DNA from: Eleusine coracana subsp. coracana | Lineage: Eukaryota > Streptophyta > Magnoliopsida > Poales > Poaceae | Direction: 5' to 3' | Length of the DNA stretch: 64,000 bases | Assembly (NCBI GenBank): GCA_032690845.1 | Contig: CM064430.1 | Location: 48,023,882 to 48,087,881 of the forward strand | In this document: one piece after another, positions 57,801 to 64,000 of the stretch | Numbering within the stretch: position 1 is the first letter of the stretch | Layout of the letters: each line of letters opens with the position of its first letter | Notes under the pieces: generated by a model | Seen by the model: only the letters and a program-made list of their open reading frames with translations | What the model was told of the DNA's origin: nothing | Database searches by the model: none | Program-made: the position numbers and the translations under genes

Positions 57801-58577
57801 TGAGGAACAGCGGAGTGAGATGGATGCAAGAGTTTCAACATGGAAAGAAAGAATCGAGGTTGCTCTGGAAGAACAGGTTTGTTGAATGCAAAGCTACCAT
57901 GTTGGCTTGAGCTGCTTATGATTGATTCTGCAAATTTGAACCTATTAGCACTCACCACTACTACATTCCATGCCTTCACAGGATAAAAATCCACCTTTTG
58001 ACATCGGTTCATACGGAGAGCAAATCCTGGACACGCTTTCATCAACAACTGATAATACAGGGATTGCTTCTTTTGGGGAGATTGTTAGTTGCAGGCCTAA
58101 GTATGAGGTTGCAAGAACGTTTTCTGCCCTTCTGCAGTTGGTAACTACCTTTTCACCTAACAATATTCCATAACTTTGCACAACCGGTATTATTTCTCAG
58201 CATTGTTCTTGTTCCAGGTGAACGGCAGAAGTGTTGATCTGGACAAGGGACATGTTACAAATGAGGTGGTGTGTTATACAGCCGACAATTCATTCCATGT
58301 AAAGCTAATCGGTCCCAACCGAAGGCCAGAAATGGAGGCACGCTTTGCACAGAAGAGAGTCAAGTCCCCTCTGCAAAATTGTGGTAAGGGCAGCAGTGAC
58401 TCACCTCTACCTCCGTCACAACAGAAGTCCCTCAAGAAACAGTCGCATAGAAATGGCAAGGTTCCAGTAAAGACATCAATTAGGCTAACCCCTGATGGAA
58501 AACGAAGGCGGCGGTCAGCTCATCTAGTTCAGCCGCTCAACCTGGGTCCAGCCAATGAGAACATGAATGGTGACTAA
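51865..58577 (+). CDS. CAPH2: Condensin II complex subunit H2 (CAP-H2, kleisin beta)
   Basis: Eleven exons keep frame: 51865-52018, 52399-52498, 55483-55583, 55664-55800, 55888-56347, 56457-56626, 56719-56889, 56966-57055, 57778-57876, 57982-58140, 58218-58577 (666 aa). The N terminus (RDPESNWEVDVAKSLEEYLLKICSGE ... NFAEAALVLQGSVQVYSRKVEYLYSLVLHALE) is the conserved kleisin segment that contacts SMC2. The middle is acidic. Near the C terminus come TWKERIEVALEEQ and NPPFDIGSYGEQIL, then the winged-helix-like end and a basic tail. CAP-H2 bridges the SMC heads and HEAT subunits of condensin II in chromosome compaction and interphase organisation. Exon 9 was started at 57778 because this alone gives the conserved FLASIAEEQ in frame. 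Confidence 0.94.
52849..53506. mobile_element. TIR element with GCCTAGGCG repeats
   Basis: The left end TGTTTTTAAGGTG and right end CGCCTTAAAAACA form inverted termini. Inside each end, GCCTAGGCG and AGGCG-type motifs cluster. The middle is A/G-rich with three GAGCACTTCCGGCTGGG-type repeats (~53105-53215). The flanks TAGGAGCT and TAGGTTAG are only half alike, so hAT membership is a guess. No transposase. Confidence 0.55.
54116..54350. mobile_element. Stowaway MITE with ~55-bp TIRs
   Basis: The left end is CTCCCTCCGTTTCAAAATTG and the right end is its inverse. The inverted match goes on through GTTGTCGC, TTGACTTTTTTCAT and TTTGACC. It is flanked by TA (54114-54115, 54351-54352). Confidence 0.92.
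54768..54796 (+). repeat. Poly-G tract in intron 2
   Basis: A run of about 29 G in the intron, preceded by GGGC. Length is likely variable. Confidence 0.9.
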
Positions 58578-59366
58578 TGGGCAGCAAGGCCATGAATTTA
58601 TTCTTATTAACGTCTGGCTGCTGACGGCGGTAGCTTCATAGGTAGGGTGGTGGTAACGTAGCCTAGCTAGACTGGTAGAGGGTGTACATGTACAATAGGT
58701 CATTGTACTGTTCTGTATTTATGGCATCGATCAGTCCTAAATGTAATCTAGATCCGTTAAACTGGCGCTTTTGTACTGGAACGGAAATCTGTTGTTTGTA
58801 GGTGTTTCATTCTAATTCAGTAAGCGTTTTGCAGAGTCTGCTGTTGCTGGAGTGCTTTACCGTGTTAAAAGAGCATGTGTGCACTTTTGGTGCCTAAAAG
58901 GCGACAATCATTATTTATACAAGTGAAACGCAGCTTGGTAGCGCGTTTGTTTTGGGTACAAAATGACACGGGTTACAAATCCTGTCATGCACATATAGAG
59001 GTTCCACCTGTACGTAATTCACCAGGCAACAGTACAAGTTCGTGGCAATCTAGATGATTAACCTTTGCATGACGCTTCCAGTAACAGGAAAACCTTCTAC
59101 AACTAAACGACTCGTTCTGCAAGACACCAGAATGAATGGCCTTTCAATTAGCTACATTTCCACGTCAGTTGTACTGTTCAATTAGCTCGTGAGAAGATGA
59201 TAGAGCGTGGCAACCTCCCCAAGCCGTCTTAGATTGGTCTCCTTCACGGCTCCGGTGCGGCCATTCCTTGCAGAGAGAAGAGAAGCCTCAGCGGGGCAGT
59301 TCAAAGAAAAATGAAAACAGCTATGCTACAAAGATGGATAGCATGATCCAGGGGATGTATTTCGTT
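58578..59366. other. 3' UTR of CAP-H2 and intergenic space between convergent genes
   Basis: No further gene. The two stop codons are only ~790 bp apart, so the 3' UTRs may be close or overlap. Confidence 0.6.
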
Positions 59367-62300
59367 TCACCTCTTGTCGAGCTCCACTTTCTTTTCCAGG
59401 TCTTGCAGAAGACAGCGCAGCCTTTTTACATGGTGTTGCAGCGCTCGGGCGTTTTTTTCATGATCTTCCTTGGATTCACAGAGCTTTTTGAGAATATCAG
59501 ACGCGATGAAGAACCCGTCTGCCTTGTTTCTGAGCGTATCAATCCAGAAGAGAACGAACTTGTTAGAGAAACACAGCTAATCTACAATGCTAGGAAATCA
59601 ACAAATTTAAAGCCATATCAATTCTCAGTTGCATTTTTTCAAGGTAAAAATGATTGGGATATGCATGCATGAAAACTGAAAAAGTTGGCAACATCTTCAC
59701 CTAAGAGACTGCCCCAAGAACATTTAAGAAAACTATTGCAGCGGTGCAAATGCCATAGCATGAAACTAACCGGCTGACAAATGCGAGATATGCACTTCAG
59801 AGTTGTACCTCAGCAGCTCCTGGAAGATGATTGCAACCAATTCTGGAGTGTTGAGTAGCACAGTTCTAAGGTTGGAAAAGCGTGCAATGTTCCTGAGAGT
59901 AAGAAGTACTTGCTTCAGGACTTCCTGGTCAGGGATCCCGCGATTCAGCAAATGGATTTGCTTCATCAAGATGTCCACAGCACCAGCAGTGACTAGTGTC
60001 TCACAACATTTCTTGGAATACTCCGTAGCAGTGCCTGTAGATAAACATTAAATAGCCTCTCAAGTCTAGAATTTGGTGCGTAGACAATAAAAGTAGATAC
60101 GGCAGGTGATGAGATGCGGAAAAGTATGGTAGATAAAATGTAATAGAACAAAAGATGGTACTATTTACTAATGCTCCAATGAATACATATATTGGAGAAA
60201 AGTTTGGAAATACTACATTATGAGAGTGTTCTCATGAATATATAGAAATTCAAAAAAGTAAAGAAAAGATGGTATTTACTTAATGTTGCACAAGTTTGCC
60301 GAATGCTGCTTAGACTCCGATGGTGAACAAGTTGTGACAGTGCAGCCACCAGCCTATTGATCAGGCGCATGTCATCATCAACTTGCACATATGACTTCTG
60401 CAGTCTAGACCTTATATGAGCAACTTCTGGCTTCAAAACTTCTCACAAGATAGGTTTTGAAATGAGACTGCACCAATCAATTGTTGAATGTTAACGGATC
60501 TGTTTATATAATTAGAAGGTGTATCACATTGGCACAATAAATACTTGGAACACCTATAGACTGAAATGATGCACAAAACCAAGTATATAACGGCAAACAT
60601 CCATAAAAAAACTCTTTATTTTATCTGTAAGGACGCCCAAGATGTTGAGGGCGTGTGTCACACAGGGAGCCGATGAATTATCTTTTATAACCATCACTGT
60701 GTTGGTGGTTGGTCGGTACCTGGATTATAGTAATACACCTCCTCTTTCTTATAGCAGCTTGTCGTGCAATCCAACTACGAATATGAGCCTGGATAACAAT
60801 CACAGATCGCTTCCTTGCTTTAAGAAATGAAACTTTTCTCCACCATTTCTGCAAATATGTTTAACAAATCAACTCTTTTCACGAGTATGACTACATCACC
60901 CAGTCTAAGAAGCAAATGAAGAAACAGCACACATACTTGAATGATATTGACACAGCAACAAATTCGAATTAGTTGTTTTCGAGCCAACCAACCACGGACA
61001 AAAGCTTGCATTGAGATCACTAATGTTTGGGTAGATTGGCGCAACAAGAACTTCCTCCACCACCTTTGCAGCCTTAAGATTGAATGAAGAACAATTTTCA
61101 ACTCAAGGCTTTGATGGCATTTTTTGTGTTTGCTCTGATCAAGTAGCCAAAATCTTGTGTAGGTTTGAGAAGAAGAACCTATGAAGAAAGTAGTAACTGT
61201 CAATACACAAAACGAAAAAAAATCAAGATTAGCAAGAACCATGTTAGACATACATACTAACCTAGCATTCTCTTTCTTGCTAACCATCCTCTGACAACTC
61301 GCTGAATCAGTCTTGCAGCAAGCAAGCGCTGCTGAAAAGCCCGGTGGTACAAGAATAGTCTTGTTGAGGATTGGATTTTTATGATAGCCTGGACTTTTCT
61401 TGTGAAGCACTTGCGTACTGATAAACCACGCCAATGGCTCTGGATTTTTGTTGCAGCTGATACCCTTGAGCTTATGTTGTGCAAGAATCTTCTACATGCC
61501 GATTGTATCCTTTGAGCAGCCACTATTTCCTTGCAAATAGTGGAACCAGTCAAGGTAGATATTGGCTTTTCATGCTGGAAAAACGCTTCAGAAGAAATAG
61601 CGTTACTGAAATCCATGTCATCCCCATACACAAGCTTGGTTGCTGAATTTACTCTGAAAGTCTCAACCTCACATAACTGAGGGGTAGCACTACTTAAATA
61701 GCTACTATCAATCATGCTCAGCAGCTGACTGGAGGGAGGCATAAAGTCATGCCTACTTTTGCACAGCTGAATGGAAGAAATTGCCGAGTTGCTTTCTTTG
61801 TCACTAAGCTGCAGGTGAATGGCTGAATCTAGAGACCCAGTGCCATCAATGCAAAGAAGATCAGGAACAGCGGACACTCTCAAAGTATCCTCAGGCTCGC
61901 AATGCTGCACAGGAGTGGCCAAAGCCATGGCACTGCTTTGCTCCAGAGGGGAAGGGGTTGTGATTTCTGAGGACTCGTGCCTTTCAAAAGGCTTATTGTT
62001 CTTGTGCCCTTTTCTTCCTTCAATCCAAATCCTTAAAGCCCGCTGAATCATAATCGCACATTTTCTCATCTGCACAAATCTATGCCTATCTATTATGAAA
62101 ACAAAGTATCTGTTATCGCTACCTGAAAAGAAATGGACACCAAGAATGTAATAGGTGCAAATTAATGCATAAATCGTTTGAAGCTGATAGGATAATGTAC
62201 CATGTGCTTCCCAGGGAGCAGATGCAGTAGTTACACAACTGCTATTTCTTTTCATGATAACAGCTGACCATGCCCTCATGGCGCCTTGTAAAATAAATAT

Positions 62301-64000
62301 TGCCTTCTTATGATTACAGAATTTATTCCTTGCAACCATACACCTGGCCTGAGCCTGTATAATAGTTGCAGCCCAATCTAGGAAAAAAGAAGAAGAAAAT
62401 GAATATCAGTAGACTGCAGAAAATTCTTGTGTTATGAACATATGTAGATATGGTTAAATGAGCCATGGAATTCACATAATGGTTCTAACATCTATGTATG
62501 GTTGTGGAGTATAATTGTGTAATATTGTGCAAAATTCTTTTTATCAGCAAAAAATTGCAACCGAAAGAAGAGACAAACCTTGGCTGGTACATGGACCATC
62601 TTCACTTTCTGTCTGAAGGGATATATACTTAATATCATTTTTTCCTTGTGACCTATGTCTTGTAGAAATCTTCCTCACCGGGCTTTGGCAATGAATCCTT
62701 GTATTGATCAAGTTCTTTAGCTGACCCTATACAGATAGAAGAAGAAGATTCATGCATTCTGAACAGACTTTAACACAAGGTGGGGGATTTTGAGAGTGGT
62801 GAAACAAATATTACCAATCTTTTTTCATTTGTCAGATGTGAATATAAGAATGCAAGCAAAAGTATTGCACTCCTTTCATCAAATATTACATCATCAGCAA
62901 GGATACCACTACCTGGAATGTCCTGCATATTGAATTAAAAAAAAAGGACAGTTTGAGGAACAGACTACTCCTTGTTGTGCAAACAAACAAATAAAGCACT
63001 ACCTGAAGAAAGTCTGCTAGCACTTCCATCCTGCTGTAGAGATCAGTACTAGTATCAAGTCCATGACCAGTGAACAATTTCTTTTGACACCCAGTTAGTG
63101 TTTCCTAACAATAACAACCAGCAGAAAATATGAGCTCACAGGAATCAAAGTGACACTTGTTGTACATAAATGTACATAAAGAAGGTGTAATTACAGTACA
63201 AATAAAACATGGTGAAGAAGTTTAGAACCTTGAGAGGAAAAGCATCAATGTTCAAATAAAAGTTGATGATGCAGCTCAGTCCACTCTTGTCTACTTGAGA
63301 TGTACTTTGTAAACTCATGCCATATTTTGAGCATACCACCTGTAAAAGAACAAATTAAAAAGAAACACATAGCAATTAGGCAAGTAAATGCAGGACTGCA
63401 AGGTTAATAGCACACTTGTTGAAAATAGCATTCTCAAAAGGGTTCCAACTCAACTCATGACAAATGAATTAAATGCTAACATGAAATCAAGTATGATCTT
63501 GAAGCTTGTAACATAGTGAGACAGTGAACCCCATCTCCATATAGCTTCTTAAGTTTACAGGAACATGAAAAATCCCAGCTCGGGTGTTTTATTTTGTTAG
63601 GAAGGGAGCAACAAGTGGAACAGACATACTACAAAAACAGGACAATTAGAAATGTATATTTATGGACAGTTTCTTTTCCCTTTTTTATTTTAATTTGATA
63701 ACATATCATGGACAGTCTTGAAACCAGGCTTATAAACTGAACAGTGTTCTTTTCAATAGTATAAGATAGCTCTTTCAACTTCCCCTTTAGTCATAAGGGG
63801 TATAAACTGAACAGTGTTTTTTTTTTCACTGGCATAAGACAGTTCTTTACAACTTCCCCTTCAGTCATAGTGGTATTCACCTGACACTGACACAGGATAC
63901 TACAATGATACAATTAGTAAAGTAGGGAAATTACCTGTGAACTCATAATCGAATGAAGAACTATAGAATAATTACCTGAACCCAATCATAAAGCAAGGAA
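59367..64000 (-). CDS. ASPM-like protein (CH/IQ/armadillo-like), 3' part
   Basis: The gene runs off the right edge. Exons (minus): 64000-63976, 63339-63229, 63104-63003, 62922-62815, 62726-62579, 62377-62201, 62122-61262, 61178-60937, 60848-60720, 60467-60280, 60034-59809, 59529-59367. The first exons read as the end of a calponin-homology region (YDWVQ, GILADDVIFDERSAILLLAFL). Next come IQ motifs (IQRALRIW, AAQRIQSACRRFL, AATKIQSHWRGL, IIKIQS, ARLIQRVVRGWLARK, MQAFVRGWLARK, VIQAHIRSWIARQ). The C-terminal part is armadillo-like (MRLINRLVAALSQLVHHRSLSSIR ... PDQEVLKQVLLTLRNIARF). This is the plant homologue of abnormal spindle/ASPM, a calmodulin- and microtubule-associated spindle protein; the plant function is inferred. 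All exons are in phase except 60467-60280, which has one base too many. Confidence 0.88.
60280..60467 (-). other. Frame conflict in an ASPM-like exon
   Basis: From the CAG acceptor at 60468 the frame reads SHFKTYLVRSFEA and then shifts; the downstream frame reads EVAHIRSRLQKSYVQVDDDMRLINRL. One extra base near 60430-60435 explains it. Using the AAG at 60431 as acceptor would restore the frame and delete about 12 residues. Confidence 0.7.

Noticed and set aside
59268..59672. 134-codon plus-strand frame at the end of the ASPM-like gene
   Set aside because: It is antisense to the last exon (59529-59367), whose minus frame continues the armadillo-like region through proper splice sites.
63930..63965. 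Small ASPM exon reading LHSIMSSQ
   Set aside because: Phase does not fit. Direct splicing from 63976 to 63339 is in frame and matches the family better.
1..64000. CRISPR arrays, bacterial operons, rRNA genes
   Set aside because: None seen. The regular 22-bp palindrome arrays are not CRISPR-like: units are palindromic, spacers are 7 bp and they sit in LTRs of a plant genome.

Overview
This is plant nuclear DNA, almost certainly from a grass (Poaceae). The genes have GT-AG introns and GC-rich first exons. Between them lie nested LTR retrotransposons, Stowaway-type MITEs, a Mutator-like element (MULE), a hAT element and a Helitron end. I cannot name the genus from sequence alone. The proteins read like those of rice or a related cereal.

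Layout: (1) 1-149, the tail of an unrecognised GC-rich gene. (2) 150-3790, intergenic DNA with a Helitron 3' end and relic repeats. (3) 3791-8822, a MULE with ~200-bp terminal inverted repeats and a near-perfect 9-bp target duplication. It holds a decayed transposase gene and an antisense GRF zinc-finger gene. (4) 9006-13068, an RBP45/47-type RNA-binding protein gene (+), whose core promoter directly abuts the MULE. (5) 14457-17642, a DEAD-box RNA helicase 32 gene (-). A ~3.3-kb TG...CA element that looks like a solo LTR sits 24 bp upstream of its ATG. (6) 21008-26750, relic DNA, a TIR element, a MITE, a class V small heat-shock protein gene (24148-24772) and a 1.4-kb hAT element with a perfect 8-bp target duplication.

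(7) 27180-51409 is a nest of minus-strand Ty1/copia retrotransposons. The oldest pieces come from a gag-only, pol-less element (two zinc knuckles), present as a fragment and as a near-complete copy. A chimeric copia/gypsy element (28646-33316, TSD CAACA) sits in the copy's left LTR. A nearly complete SIRE-type copia element (38105-49867, TSD GAGGT) sits in its gag. The SIRE-type element has gag, protease, integrase, RT and RNase H, plus an extra ORF between pol and the 3' LTR, all broken by stops and frameshifts.

(8) 51865-58577 is the condensin II subunit CAP-H2 gene (+), with a MITE and another TIR element in its 3-kb second intron. (9) 59367-64000 (-), convergent to it, is the 3' part of an ASPM-like spindle gene with CH, IQ and armadillo-like regions. 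It has an apparent 1-bp frameshift.

The most striking unexplained signal is a family of ~15-bp odd palindromes (core CGGCAGTGCCG) in the copia LTRs. They occur almost always as pairs exactly 22 bp apart. They are found in two different copia families, on both strands and also in the internal 3' region. A third LTR family carries a different palindrome (ACCGGACNGTCCGGT) with 21-25 bp spacing. LTR copies of one element differ by the gain or loss of single 22-bp units.
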